The notes: generated from the sequence alone by a model not told the origin. Counted from the stretch's first letter, positions 29,226 to 38,211 are shown. The stretch is 64,000 nt of DNA from Propylenella binzhouense (GCF_009866965.1 NZ_SPKJ01000004.1:55771-119770); one strand, 5' to 3'. Translations and numbers: made by a program.

Positions 29226-30221
29226 TCAGTCGCTCGAGCGCGGGTTTGCGCCGAGCTTGAACCGCTCTCGATACTGCCGGAGCGATATGCCGAGCCGGCG
29301 CAGGAAGATGCGGCGGGCCGAGGCGGCCGTGCCCAGCCCGCTTCGCTTCGCCACCTGATCGAGGGGCAGAGACGTTTCCTCCAGTAGCTGTCGTGCCTTA
29401 TCCATGCGCACCTGCTGGACGAACTCGGCTGGGCTTAGGCCGGTTTCGTTGCGGAACACGCGCGAGAAGTTGCGCGGGCTCATGGCGGCGCGGCTGGCGA
29501 GGGCAGAGAGACTCAGTTCTTCCTCCGGATGGTCGAGGATCCAGGTCTGGACGCGGGCAATCGGCGTCCCGGCCCGTGCCTGTGCCGCCAGGGGCGCACT
29601 GTATTGCGACTGTCCACCCGGCCGCTTCAGGTACATGACCATGTGACGGGCGACCGAAAGGGCGAGGTTGCGGCCGTGATCCTCCTCGACGAGCGCGAGC
29701 GCGAGGTCGATGCAAGCCGAGACACCGGCAGACGTGAAAAGCGGCCCGTTGCGGACGAAGATGCTGTCTGGATCGACCCGCGCCGACGGGAAGCGGGTTC
29801 TCAATTCGTCTGCGTATGCCCAATGCGTTGTGACGATGCGCCCGTCGATGAGACCGGCTGCACCGACCAGAAAGGCCCCGGTGCAGACGGCGCCGTATCG
29901 CCGTGCCGACTCACTGCGTCGCTGCAGCCAGGCGATCACCGCATCGGACGGCGTGCGGGGAACCCCATAGCTTCCCGCGACGATAAGCGTGTCCGCATCG
30001 GGCACCGGATCGGCGATTGATAGATCCGGCACGATCCGGAGCCCGGAAGAGCATCGGATGGTTTCTCGCCGCTCCGCCACGAGTGTCATTGAATAGAGCG
30101 TGGTGGAACCGGCCTGCGCGTTGGCTTCGTTGAACACGTCCATGACGCTGGCGATCTCCAGCGCGTGGACGTCCGTCGGAGCGAAGACGACGACGTTACG
30201 GGATGGCGTCGCGGCTGGCAT
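29226..30221 (-). CDS. GlxA-type transcriptional regulator (DJ-1/PfpI domain plus AraC helix-turn-helix)
   Basis: This 331-residue regulator has an N-terminal class I glutamine-amidotransferase-like domain (residues 8-190) and a C-terminal AraC double helix-turn-helix (residues 220-320). The first domain shows LIVAGSYGVP and GAVCTGAFLVGAAGLIDGR with the nucleophile-elbow cysteine. The second shows LSALASRAAMSPRNFSRVFRNETGLSP and the final GISLRQYRERF. Such proteins regulate amino-acid, carnitine or stress genes. No operon partner is visible and its target is unknown. Confidence 0.88.
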   Translation of the reverse strand: MPAATPSRNVVVFAPTDVHALEIASVMDVFNEANAQAGSTTLYSMTLVAERRETIRCSSGLRIVPDLSIADPVPDADTLIVAGSYGVPRTPSDAVIAWLQRRSESARRYGAVCTGAFLVGAAGLIDGRIVTTHWAYADELRTRFPSARVDPDSIFVRNGPLFTSAGVSACIDLALALVEEDHGRNLALSVARHMVMYLKRPGGQSQYSAPLAAQARAGTPIARVQTWILDHPEEELSLSALASRAAMSPRNFSRVFRNETGLSPAEFVQQVRMDKARQLLEETSLPLDQVAKRSGLGTAASARRIFLRRLGISLRQYRERFKLGANPRSSD

Positions 30222-30631
30222 GGCTAGCAGCTAAGGCCCGGATTGCCGATGCTCTTTCCGTCGCGATTAGGTCTCTGGCGGACCAACAGCGTACCCTCTG
30301 TTCAGCGTCGCCTCCCGCCTTTGAAGAACTCGCCGCCCGCGAGCCTTGGTCGCGGCGGCGTAGCTCCGAATCGATGAATTGCGCTCGAAAGCTGCCTGAC
30401 AGCAAGCGACCAGGTAGTCCGGGGAACCTGCTTCGAGCCCGGCGACAGGGCCAAGAGGTCGAATTTCACGAGCGTACACGCTAACGCACGCGCACGCGTC
30501 GATCACACTGACTGACCGCCGGGCTATACCGCTACAATAGGCATTCTCTCCGTGTTGCGATATTAGGACAATCAGGCAGGTCACGCTACCGTGACCTCAG
30601 CCCGGACCGGCACGAACTTCCGCCAGCTTCT
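30222..30631. other. Intergenic stretch, nothing recognised
   Basis: About 410 bases between the GlxA-type gene and a broken membrane-protein gene. An open frame on the + strand starts inside the GlxA gene but has no family similarity. Base composition is a little less GC-rich than the flanks. Confidence 0.4.
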
Positions 30632-30867
30632 CTAGAGATTTCGCAGGTCAGCGTCGATGCGCGGGCCATTCGCGAACGTCTGCTGGTGCGCCGCCAGGTC
30701 CGGCAGGATATGGAGGAAGACATAGGCGGCAGCAACACCGCCGGCCGCCGAGAGCCAACGGCTCCGGGCACAACATTCAAGAAGGTCAGCCGCCCAACAA
30801 AGACATGAATGACTGCGAGGCAGAGTGCGAAGATTGCAGTCGTGGTCAGCATCGGACAGTAACCCAT
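30632..30867 (-). pseudogene. Frameshifted, truncated membrane-protein gene (ZIP-like)
   Basis: The start of the reading gives MLTTTAIFALCLAVIHVFVG then RLTFLNVVP. Near 30755-30762 the sense continues in the next frame as RWLSAAGGVAAAYVFLHILP, DLAAHQQTF. Joined, the two pieces read as one membrane protein with the xAAYVFLHILPDL helix seen in ZIP-like alphaproteobacterial membrane proteins of roughly 250 residues. Only the first 70 or so residues remain, so the gene is both frameshifted and cut short. It lies head-to-head with the phospholipase D gene. Confidence 0.6.
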
Positions 30868-30922
30868 GCGCCGAGCAGTCGTTCCCCAGAGGCTCTGGGC
30901 GCCGCCGCAAGGAGGATTATGA

Positions 30923-32407
30923 ATGCTGCAAGCTGGCGCTGAAGGTCCATTGCTGCGGACTGGAGACACTTGCTGGCGGATAGAGAGAGCTCGGCGCTTG
31001 GCTGTGATCGTTGACGCTGCCGACTATTTCGCCACGGTGCGTCGAGCCGTGCTGAAGGCTCGATACAGCGTTCTCTTCATCGGTTGGGATTTCGACACGC
31101 GCATCACGCTCGATCGTCCCGGCAACGGATCACCCACGCCGAACACCCTGGGCAAGTTCCTGAAGTGGGTCGTCAGGCAGCGGCCGGAGCTGCAGATTCA
31201 TGTTCTGCGCTGGGATGTTGGGGCGCTGCACGCGTTGGGTCGCGGCAGCACTCCGCTGGTGATCCTCGACTGGATGATCGACAAGCGCATCCACTTCAAA
31301 CTTGATGGAGCTCACCCGGCCGGCGCTGCGCACCACCAGAAGATAGTCGTGATAGACGATGCCTTGGCGTTCTGTGGCGGCATCGACATGACCGCCGACC
31401 GCTGGGACACGCGCGCCCATCTCGATGATGACCCGAACCGAGTGCGTCCGACCACGCATCGCCGCTACGGCCCATGGCATGATGTCTCGACAGCCGTCGA
31501 CGGCGATGCCGCCCGTGCTCTGGGACAACTCGCTCGGGAACGCTGGAGATGTGCCACCGGGGAAGAGCTGGAGCCGCCCCCGCCGACCGGAAGCGCCTGG
31601 CCTGACGGGCTCGATCCTTCCTTTCGGGACGTCGATGTCGCGATTTCGCGAACGGCGCCGGAATATGGCGATCGACCAGCCGTCCACGAAATTGAGGCGC
31701 TTTACATGGCGGCCATCGCGGCGGCACGAAAGACGCTCTATATCGAGAGCCAGTACTTCGCCTCCCGCAAGATCGCCGAAGCCATGTCTCGGCGGCTCCG
31801 TGAATCGAACGGTCCGGAGATCATCGTCGTCAATCCCGAGACCGCGGACGGGTGGCTTGAGGAAGAGGTAATGGGCTCCTCACGCGCTCGGCTCTTGCGG
31901 CTCATTCGCGAGGCCGACCGACATCGGCGGTTTCGGCTCTATACGCCGGTCACCTCCGGTGGAGCGCCCATCTACGTCCACGCCAAGGTCATGGTAGTCG
32001 ACGACCGGCTCCTCAGAGTCGGTTCCTCGAACCTCAACAACCGTTCTCTGGGCTTCGACACCGAGTGTGACCTCTCTGTCGAGGCTCTACCCGGCGCGCA
32101 GCGTGGGGTCGCTCTCTCGCGGTCGATCGTCGGGCTGCGCAACGACCTCCTCGCAGAGCATCTCGGCGTGCCGAACGCAGTGATCGAGGAGCAAATCCGG
32201 GCCGCAGGCGGTTCGGTGATCAGAGCCATCGAGGCCCTTCGGTCGGACGGCAAATCCCTCCGACCGTTCCAACCGCCAGCCCTCAACGATGTTGAGGCGA
32301 CAGTCCTGGGAGAGAACCAGCTCCTCGACCCCGAGCGGCCTGCAAGTCGGTGGCGAAGCCTTCGGCGGGGGCTGCGCCGCGCTCTGTCAACGCTCCGCCC
32401 CAAGTGA
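30923..32407 (+). CDS. Phospholipase D/cardiolipin synthase family protein
   Basis: This 494-residue protein has two HKD catalytic motifs. The first is HHQKIVVIDDALAFCGGID (His138, Lys140, Asp145) and the second HAKVMVVDDRLLRVGSSNLNNRS (His353, Lys355, Asp360). These form the paired active site that hydrolyses or transfers phosphatidyl groups. There is no clear signal peptide or N-terminal membrane anchor, unlike classical cardiolipin synthases, so it resembles the soluble PLD-like proteins that accompany stress genes in Hyphomicrobiales. It is followed by csbD and a membrane micro-protein. Confidence 0.88.
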   Translation: MLQAGAEGPLLRTGDTCWRIERARRLAVIVDAADYFATVRRAVLKARYSVLFIGWDFDTRITLDRPGNGSPTPNTLGKFLKWVVRQRPELQIHVLRWDVGALHALGRGSTPLVILDWMIDKRIHFKLDGAHPAGAAHHQKIVVIDDALAFCGGIDMTADRWDTRAHLDDDPNRVRPTTHRRYGPWHDVSTAVDGDAARALGQLARERWRCATGEELEPPPPTGSAWPDGLDPSFRDVDVAISRTAPEYGDRPAVHEIEALYMAAIAAARKTLYIESQYFASRKIAEAMSRRLRESNGPEIIVVNPETADGWLEEEVMGSSRARLLRLIREADRHRRFRLYTPVTSGGAPIYVHAKVMVVDDRLLRVGSSNLNNRSLGFDTECDLSVEALPGAQRGVALSRSIVGLRNDLLAEHLGVPNAVIEEQIRAAGGSVIRAIEALRSDGKSLRPFQPPALNDVEATVLGENQLLDPERPASRWRSLRRGLRRALSTLRPK

Positions 32408-32547
32408 TGGCGGCAGGTAATTCCCGTCTGCGCTAGGCAGCCGCACACGCGGCTTCAGGCCGGCGCAGGAGGCTCGCTCGAAGAACTTCCGGAACACCGA
32501 CGAGCGCGTCGCGTTGGGCCCCACTGCAGACGGAAAGGAGATAATGG

Positions 32548-32724
32548 ATGGACGAAGATCGCGCCAAGGGGAAGACCAAGGACGTCGTCGGCACCGCAAA
32601 GGAGACGCTTGGCAAGGCGACCGGAAACAAGGAGACCGAGCGCAGCGGCAAGGCCGATCAGATAGAGGGCAAGGTTCAGAAGGGCGTCGGCGAAGCCAAG
32701 GATGCGCTCCGCGGAAAGAACTGA
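32548..32724 (+). CDS. CsbD family stress protein
   Basis: This 58-residue, charged, glycine/lysine-rich CsbD-like protein reads MDEDRAKGKTKDVVGTAKET, then a second similar unit, KADQIEGKVQKGVGEAKDAL. The paired G-K/A-G-K pattern and size are typical of the family, whose members are induced in general stress though their mechanism is unknown. An AAAGGAG ribosome site lies 7 bases before the ATG. A second ATG 4 bases earlier opens an unrelated frame and is rejected. Confidence 0.85.
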   Translation: MDEDRAKGKTKDVVGTAKETLGKATGNKETERSGKADQIEGKVQKGVGEAKDALRGKN

Positions 32725-32733
32725 GGGACGATC

Positions 32734-32820
32734 ATGCTCAAGTTCATTGGCGGCACGGTTGGCGTCATCTTTCTGATCGGCTTGCTGGTCGTCATCGGTC
32801 TGCTCGCTTTGATCTTTTGA
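32734..32820 (+). CDS. 28-residue single-helix membrane peptide
   Basis: A short gene 9 bases after csbD encodes 28 residues: MLKFIGGTVG, then VIFLIGLLVVIGLLALIF. Almost all is one hydrophobic helix. It has its own ribosome site (GAGGGA, 7 bases upstream) and probably shares the csbD transcript. I do not recognise the family. Small membrane peptides often modulate a transporter or envelope enzyme, but no partner can be named from the sequence. Confidence 0.6.
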   Translation: MLKFIGGTVGVIFLIGLLVVIGLLALIF

Positions 32821-33111
32821 CCGCCTACCCCCGAGGGGACGCGTCCAGCCGGAGAAACACCCTCCGGGGCCCGGGCCCCTCAAGCTTTCGATAGCAGCCG
32901 ATCAAGACTCTTGATCCTCGGCGCGAAGTATTCGATCGAAACGATCATGCCGGATGACGCGGCAGCTGGCTGGAGTTTCTCCTTCATGCCGGAACCACAG
33001 CCGTGTCCGGCTATCTTCTTGGCATAGGTCGTACCAGTCGCGACGAAACGCCGCGCGCCTGTTGAGGCTCATCCGCTGGTCTCTAGCCTTCTTGATCAGG
33101 AGGAGACGACC

Positions 33112-33870
33112 ATGCGGAAAGACGGACTCGATCGGCGCGGCTTCCTGAAGGTCGGCCTCCTGGGTGGCTCTGCGGCGCTGGTGCCCGCGACGGCCGAGGC
33201 GAGGGAATACAACGGCGGCGGAATTCCGTGGCAGCCGGGCGAGGCGAGCCCGCCCACCCAAGCCCCCCTCGAGTCGCACCAGTTCTTCACCGTAGAGGAG
33301 CGCCGCTTCGTCACCGCCGCCGTCGACCGGCTCATCCCGCCGGACGACGAGTGGCCCGGCGCCTCCGACCTCGGGGTCGTGGACTTTCTCGACGACCAGC
33401 TCGCCGGCCGCTTCGGCCGCGGCGACCGGTGGTACATGCAGGGCCCCTGGCCGAAGGGCGAGGACACGCAGGGCTATCAGTCGCGCTTCGCCCCGGCGGG
33501 GCTCTATCGCAAGGCGATCCAGGCGATCGAGAGCCATTGCGGCAAGGCCTATGGCGGCCGGACCTTCGCGGAGCTGTCGGGGGACCAGCAGGACGAGGTT
33601 CTGACGGGCCTCGAGAAGGGTGACGTCGAGCTCGAGGGCGTCAGCGGCACGACGTTCTTCGACCTTTTCCTCCAGAACACGATCGAGGGCTTCTTCGGCG
33701 ATCCCGTCCATGGCGGCAATCGCGGCATGGTCGCCTGGAAGATGATCGGCTTTCCCGGCGCTCGTTACGACTACCGGCCCTACGTGTCGCGCTACAACGA
33801 GAAGCTCGACCTCGAGCCCGTCTCGGTCGCCGGCATGACGGCGGCCAGCATCCCCGGCGGGAGGGGCTGA
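33112..33870 (+). CDS. Gluconate 2-dehydrogenase subunit 3 family protein (Tat-exported)
   Basis: This 252-residue small subunit belongs to a membrane-bound GMC-type sugar-acid/alcohol dehydrogenase complex. The N-terminus carries a twin-arginine signal, DGLDRRGFLKVGLLGG, cleaved near residue 30, and the body has FTVEERRFVTAAVDRLIPPDD, the gluconate dehydrogenase subunit 3 start motif. The subunit chaperones and carries the flavoprotein through the Tat pathway. It is first in a three-gene operon with the flavoprotein and a triheme cytochrome c. Confidence 0.88.
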   Translation: MRKDGLDRRGFLKVGLLGGSAALVPATAEAREYNGGGIPWQPGEASPPTQAPLESHQFFTVEERRFVTAAVDRLIPPDDEWPGASDLGVVDFLDDQLAGRFGRGDRWYMQGPWPKGEDTQGYQSRFAPAGLYRKAIQAIESHCGKAYGGRTFAELSGDQQDEVLTGLEKGDVELEGVSGTTFFDLFLQNTIEGFFGDPVHGGNRGMVAWKMIGFPGARYDYRPYVSRYNEKLDLEPVSVAGMTAASIPGGRG

Positions 33871-33875
33871 GCGTG

Positions 33876-35636
33876 ATGGCGAAGAAGCTTCCCAAGGTGG
33901 ACGTTCTTCTCGTCGGCTTCGGCTGGACCGGCGCGATCATGGCGCAGGAACTCACCGAGGCGGGGCTCGACGTGCTGGCCCTCGAACGCGGCGTGTGGCG
34001 GGACACCTCGACCGAGTTCGGCGTCACGAACGTTCAGGACGAGGTCCGCTATCGATACCGCAGCGAGCTCTTCGAGGAGCTGTCGCGCAACTCGCTCACC
34101 TTCCGTAACGACACGAGCCAGACGGCGCTGCCGATGCGCAAGCTCGGCTCCTTCCTGCCCGGCACCAATGTCGGCGGCTCGGGCGTCCACTGGAACGGCC
34201 AGACCTGGCGCTTCCTGCCGTCCGACTTCAAGGCGCGCTCGCACAACGAGGAGCGCTACGGCCCGCTGCCGGAGGACATGACGGTGCAGGACTGGGGCGT
34301 CACCTACGAGGAGCTCGAGCCGCACTACGACACGTTCGAGTATCTCTGCGGGATCTCCGGCCGGGCGGGCAACCTCAACGGCAAGATCCAGGACGGCGGC
34401 AACCCGTTCGAGGGCCCCCGCGCGCGGGACTACCCGAACCCGCCGATGGAGATGGTCTACGGCCCCACGCTCTTCGCCGACGCCGCGGCGGGGCTCGGCC
34501 ACCATCCGTTCCCCGCCCCCTCGGCGAACATGAGCCAGGCCTACACGAACCCGCTCGGCGTCGGGCTCGCGCCGTGCAGCTATTGCGGCTTCTGCGAGAA
34601 GTTCGCCTGTGCCAACTATTCCAAGGCGACGGCGCAGACGACGCTGCTTCCGGTGCTGATGCAGAAGAAGAACTTCACGCTCCGCACCGAGTCGATGGTC
34701 CTGCGCGTGCTCAAGGACAAGGCCGGCGAGCGGGCGACGGGCGTCGAGTACGTCGACACGAACGGCGACACCTACGAGCAGCCGGCCGACATCGTGATCC
34801 TCTGCGCCTACATCAACCACAACGCCCACCTGATGCTCCTGTCGCAGATCGGGCAGCCCTACGACCCGCGCACCGGCGAGGGGACCGTCGGCAAGAACTA
34901 CGCCTACCAGATCACGTCGGGCGTCACGCTGTTCTACGACGACAAGGTCTTCAATCCGTTCGTCGGCGCCGGGGCGCTCGGCATGGCGATCGACGACTTC
35001 AACGGCGACAATTTCGACCATTCCGGCCTCGGCTTCATCGGCGGCGGCTACATCGCCCAGTGGCAGACGAACGGCCGCCCGATCGAGTCACACCCGACGC
35101 CCGAGGGCACCCCGAAATGGGGCGCCAGGTGGAAGAAGGCCGTGCGCGACAGCTACCTCCACGCGATCGGCATCAGCACGCACGGCTCGGTGATGAGCCA
35201 CCGCGGCAACTACCTCGATCTCGACCCGACCTACCGCGACGTCTACGGCCGGCCGATGCTGCGCATGACGTTCGACTTCACCGACAACGAGCACCGCATG
35301 TCGGACTACCTGACCGACCGCGCCGCCGAGATCGCCAAGGCGATGAACCCGCGGGAGATCAAGGTGAGCCGGCGCACCGGCCACTATTCGATCGTGCCCT
35401 ACCAGACGACCCACAACACGGGCGGCACGATCATGGGGACGAACCCGCGCGAGAGCGTGCTCAACAAGTACCTGCAGAGCTGGGACCTGCCGAACCTCTT
35501 CGTGATGGGCGCCGGCGCCTTCCCGCAGAACGCCGGCTACAACCCGACGGGCACCGTCGGCGCGCTCGCCTATCATTCGGCCAAGGCGATTAGGGAGCAG
35601 TATCTCCGGTCGCCCGGCCCGCTCGTCCAGGCGTGA
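33876..35636 (+). CDS. GMC-family flavoprotein subunit, gluconate 2-dehydrogenase type
   Basis: This 586-residue FAD oxidoreductase is the catalytic subunit of the complex. The FAD-binding start is VDVLLVGFGWTGAIMAQELTEAG (GxGxxG). GSGVHWNGQTWRF is the glucose-methanol-choline family flavin loop, and the C-terminus has TTHNTGGTIMGTNP and NAGYNPTGTVGALA with the conserved His and Asn active-site pair. It lacks its own signal peptide, in line with Tat export in complex with the small subunit. Start ATG was preferred to a GTG one codon earlier. It would oxidise a sugar acid or alcohol in the periplasm; the substrate is unknown. Confidence 0.88.
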   Translation: MAKKLPKVDVLLVGFGWTGAIMAQELTEAGLDVLALERGVWRDTSTEFGVTNVQDEVRYRYRSELFEELSRNSLTFRNDTSQTALPMRKLGSFLPGTNVGGSGVHWNGQTWRFLPSDFKARSHNEERYGPLPEDMTVQDWGVTYEELEPHYDTFEYLCGISGRAGNLNGKIQDGGNPFEGPRARDYPNPPMEMVYGPTLFADAAAGLGHHPFPAPSANMSQAYTNPLGVGLAPCSYCGFCEKFACANYSKATAQTTLLPVLMQKKNFTLRTESMVLRVLKDKAGERATGVEYVDTNGDTYEQPADIVILCAYINHNAHLMLLSQIGQPYDPRTGEGTVGKNYAYQITSGVTLFYDDKVFNPFVGAGALGMAIDDFNGDNFDHSGLGFIGGGYIAQWQTNGRPIESHPTPEGTPKWGARWKKAVRDSYLHAIGISTHGSVMSHRGNYLDLDPTYRDVYGRPMLRMTFDFTDNEHRMSDYLTDRAAEIAKAMNPREIKVSRRTGHYSIVPYQTTHNTGGTIMGTNPRESVLNKYLQSWDLPNLFVMGAGAFPQNAGYNPTGTVGALAYHSAKAIREQYLRSPGPLVQA

Positions 35637-35644
35637 GGAGGCGC

Positions 35645-36889
35645 ATGATGAAGATCGCTCTCCCCGTCCTGGCGGCCCTGCTCGCGCTGGCGGGCGGGAC
35701 GACCGCGTCGCGCGCCGAGGACAACGACTGGTCCGTCATCCAGCGCGGCCTCTACCTGACGCGGGCCGGCGACTGCGCGGCGTGCCACACGGTCGAGGGC
35801 GGCAAGCCCTTCGCCGGCGGCTATCCGCTGAAGACGCCCTTCGGCACCGTCTACTCGGCGAACCTGACGCCCGACGGCGACACCGGCCTCGGCACCTGGG
35901 ACGAGGGCGACTTCTACCGCGCCATGAACGCGGGCCGATCGAAGGACGGCTCGCGCCTCTACCCCGCGTTCCCCTACACCCACTTCACCTACGTGACGCG
36001 GGAGGACTCGGACGCGATCTTCTCCTACCTTCAGACGCTGCAGCCGGTCCGCAACCGCGTGTCGAAGCCCGATCTCGTCTGGCCGCTGAGCTGGCGTTTC
36101 CTGATGATCGGCTGGAACTGGCTCAACTTCGACGAGAAGAGCTTCGTCCCCGACGCCGGCAAGTCGCCGGCCTACAATCGCGGCAAATACCTGGTGGAGG
36201 GGCTCATGCATTGCGGCATGTGCCACTCGCCGAAGAACGTGATCGGCGCCGAGGAGGACGATCCGGGCGATCGCTTCGCCGGCGGGATGGCCGAAGGGTG
36301 GCTCGCGCCCCCGCTCGTCGGGGGCTCCCGCGAAGGCATCGGCGACTGGTCGGAGGACGACCTCGTCCAGTACCTCAAATACGGCCGCAACGGGCGCTCG
36401 ATCGCCTTCGGCCCGATGGCCCAGGTGGTGAGCCTCTCCACGCAGCACATGACCGACGACGACCTGCAGGCTGTCGCGACCTACCTGAAGGACATCGCGA
36501 TCCAGCAGCAGGACAGGGGGACGAAGGAGACGAAGCAGGCGGCGCAGATGTCCGACGACGTGAAGCACGTCGGCGCGCTCGTCTACGCGACGCAATGCTC
36601 GGCCTGCCACAGGGCCGACGGCAAGGGCGTGCCGAACATGCTGCCGCCGCTCGCCGACTCCTCCTTCGTGCAGGCCGACCATCCGCGGAGCGTCATCCGG
36701 CTGATCCTCGAGGGCGGCAAGGGCGTGGCGACGAGCAAGTTTCCCACGCCGCACAAGATGCCGGCCTTCGACTGGAAGCTCACCGACGACGAGGTCGCCG
36801 CCGTTGCGACCTACGTGCGCAACTCCTTCGGCAATGGAGCACCCGCAGTTTCTGCGGACGATGTCGAAGAGGTGCGCAAAGCGCAATGA
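35645..36889 (+). CDS. Triheme cytochrome c subunit, gluconate/alcohol dehydrogenase type
   Basis: This 414-residue periplasmic cytochrome has a Sec signal (MMKIALPVLAALLALAGG, cleavage near residue 24) and three CXXCH heme sites: CAACH (Cys44), CGMCH (Cys190) and CSACH (Cys318). The third domain follows a charged linker. It accepts electrons from the flavoprotein and passes them to the quinone pool. A GAGGAGG ribosome site lies between the flavoprotein stop and the ATG. The 3' end abuts a PrpD gene remnant 2 bases later, so whatever followed the operon has been replaced. Confidence 0.9.
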   Translation: MMKIALPVLAALLALAGGTTASRAEDNDWSVIQRGLYLTRAGDCAACHTVEGGKPFAGGYPLKTPFGTVYSANLTPDGDTGLGTWDEGDFYRAMNAGRSKDGSRLYPAFPYTHFTYVTREDSDAIFSYLQTLQPVRNRVSKPDLVWPLSWRFLMIGWNWLNFDEKSFVPDAGKSPAYNRGKYLVEGLMHCGMCHSPKNVIGAEEDDPGDRFAGGMAEGWLAPPLVGGSREGIGDWSEDDLVQYLKYGRNGRSIAFGPMAQVVSLSTQHMTDDDLQAVATYLKDIAIQQQDRGTKETKQAAQMSDDVKHVGALVYATQCSACHRADGKGVPNMLPPLADSSFVQADHPRSVIRLILEGGKGVATSKFPTPHKMPAFDWKLTDDEVAAVATYVRNSFGNGAPAVSADDVEEVRKAQ

Positions 36890-36890
36890 G

Positions 36891-37016
36891 GTGCGGCGCG
36901 GCAAGCGCCACCCCGAACGCGTCGACCAGCCGGTCGGCGACCGCCTCCGCCGTTTCCCGATCGAGCGGCGCCGGGTCGGCCGCAAGTTCAGCGATCTTCC
37001 AGGCGAGCGGCTCGCG
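36891..37016 (-). pseudogene. Fragment of a 2-methylcitrate dehydratase (PrpD/MmgE family) gene
   Basis: On the minus strand 42 codons read REPLAWKIAELAADP, APLDRETAEAVADRLVDAFG, VALAAPH. This matches the N-terminal segment of PrpD proteins (form: MAYKIAQVAADP, DPEVADMVCNRIIDN). The initiator region and the remaining 400 or so residues are missing. It is bounded on one side by an IS630 transposase start and on the other by the cytochrome gene, so it is a leftover of insertion and deletion. Confidence 0.68.
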
Positions 37017-37095
37017 CGGCCGCGCGGGTGGACAAGCCTGCCTCGATCGCGTGCACCACCCTGAGCCGCAGATCCATCGCCAGCGCCCGACCCAT
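37012..37095 (-). mobile_element. N-terminal fragment of an IS630-family transposase
   Basis: A start codon at 37095 gives MGRALAMDLRLRVVHAIEAG, LSTRAAAR, the typical opening (helix-turn-helix) of IS630 transposases. After 28 codons the similarity ends at the junction with the PrpD fragment. No inverted repeat or target duplication is visible. It is a scar of a former insertion. Confidence 0.65.
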
Positions 37096-37382
37096 CCCAG
37101 CCTCCCGAATCGCTCGGGAAAAGCGCATCACGCCGATCCTGACAGCCCATTACGACTCGGGGATAAGTGCACCTGCGCTAGCGGGAAGAGGTCCGGTATC
37201 GAGTCTCGCTCGGGTCACTGGTGCAGAGTTCTATTCGTGGCGGAAACCTGGCCGCCCGTGCCGTGCCGCTGCGGCTGACAGATCCGACACCAACAGAGAC
37301 CGGCGCCGGTCGCAGGAGATAGTCGGCCGGGCAATCATCCGCTCGTCGATAGAGACGGGAGTTTATCCGCCGCGAGCGCTCG
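37096..37382. other. Intergenic stretch beside the IS remnant, nothing recognised
   Basis: About 290 bases between the IS630 fragment and the next gene. No coding similarity, hairpin or repeat was noticed. Confidence 0.4.
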
Positions 37383-37676
37383 TCACTTCCCCCTCCACCC
37401 TGAATCCGTCCGCGCCTTCTTGGCATCCTTTGCTTCCCGCATCTGCGGATCGTCCGCGAGGTGCACGCGGTCACGGGGGCGCAGTATCGTCACCCGCTCC
37501 TCGTCGACCACGGACAGTCGCGGCTGGACAAGGAGCTTCAGGAGCTCCTTCATCCGCCCCTCTTCCTCCTCAAGCGTCAGCAGATGCTGGTACATTCGCC
37601 GCCTGTCTTTCGCACGGAGCGAACGGACCTCGGCGTGCTCGGAAGGCCATGGCAAGAAATTCCTCAACGGGGACAT
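37383..37676 (-). CDS. Hypothetical 97-residue cytoplasmic protein
   Basis: A charged, helical protein without recognised family: MSPLRNFLPWPSEHAEVRSL opens it, followed by a Glu/Arg/Lys-rich segment (LLTLEEEEGRMKELLKLLVQ) that could form a coiled coil, and a polar tail. The ATG lies 4 bases after the stop of the membrane-protein gene, with GGAGGAAG as ribosome site inside its end, so the two are co-translated. This pairing suggests a shared role. Confidence 0.55.
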   Translation of the reverse strand: MSPLRNFLPWPSEHAEVRSLRAKDRRRMYQHLLTLEEEEGRMKELLKLLVQPRLSVVDEERVTILRPRDRVHLADDPQMREAKDAKKARTDSGWRGK

Positions 37677-37680
37677 CGGC

Positions 37681-38211
37681 TTAACTTCCTCCACCCTGAA
37701 ACGGCAGGATCAAGAACGCGACTGCGATCGCGGCGAGGGCGCAGAGGATGAGGCGCAACCCGAGGGTCCGGTCGCGTGCCGCCTGCTCGTTCGCCGCAAA
37801 ATATCGACGGTAGATGATGTCGTAGGACCCGGCGAGCAGATCCTGCATCTGATCGGCGGTCTCGTCCTCATCAGAGGCTTCGGTGGACCTTCGGATGCTA
37901 GCCTCGGCATCCACCATTCCCTCCAGGTCCGGGGGGTCGATATAGATGAAGTTCCGCTCGACGCTGATTATAAGCAAGGCTGCGTAGAGGAGCGTCGCGA
38001 CGCTGCAGATAGCGATGGCCGCGATAAGTATCCCTGGCACTGAGCCGAGATTGTCGACGTCATAGTGCGTCGCAAGGGTCGACAGGTCGAAGATTGAGAA
38101 CGCGAAGGCGGCAACCGGCGTGGCTACACTGCTTCTGATGGCGTCGCGGCGATCTCGTTGCGTCTGGTAGAGATCGCGCATGGATTCGAAGCGAAGCTGT
38201 CTCGTGTCCAT
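37681..38211 (-). CDS. Hypothetical membrane protein with two or three helices
   Basis: A 176-residue protein. Hydrophobic segments lie at about residues 25-45 (SVATPVAAFAFSIFDLSTLA, weak), 57-82 (ILIAAIAICSVATLLYAALLI) and 150-172 (LGLRLILCALAAIAVAFLIL), with a charged middle containing DEDETADQMQDL. I do not recognise the family. The layout, with an acidic loop between helices, recalls small effector or stress-linked membrane proteins. The start MDTRQL was chosen because 87 upstream in-frame codons are arginine/serine-rich and unlike a protein. Confidence 0.6.
   Translation of the reverse strand: MDTRQLRFESMRDLYQTQRDRRDAIRSSVATPVAAFAFSIFDLSTLATHYDVDNLGSVPGILIAAIAICSVATLLYAALLIISVERNFIYIDPPDLEGMVDAEASIRRSTEASDEDETADQMQDLLAGSYDIIYRRYFAANEQAARDRTLGLRLILCALAAIAVAFLILPFQGGGS

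Noticed and set aside
32866..32879. GGGGCCCGGGCCCC palindrome after the small membrane peptide gene
   Set aside because: It has no loop and no T-tract, and such GC palindromes are expected by chance in this composition.
35573..37150. 525-codon frame antisense to the cytochrome gene
   Set aside because: Shadow of the triheme cytochrome gene. The PrpD and IS630 pieces are in other frames.
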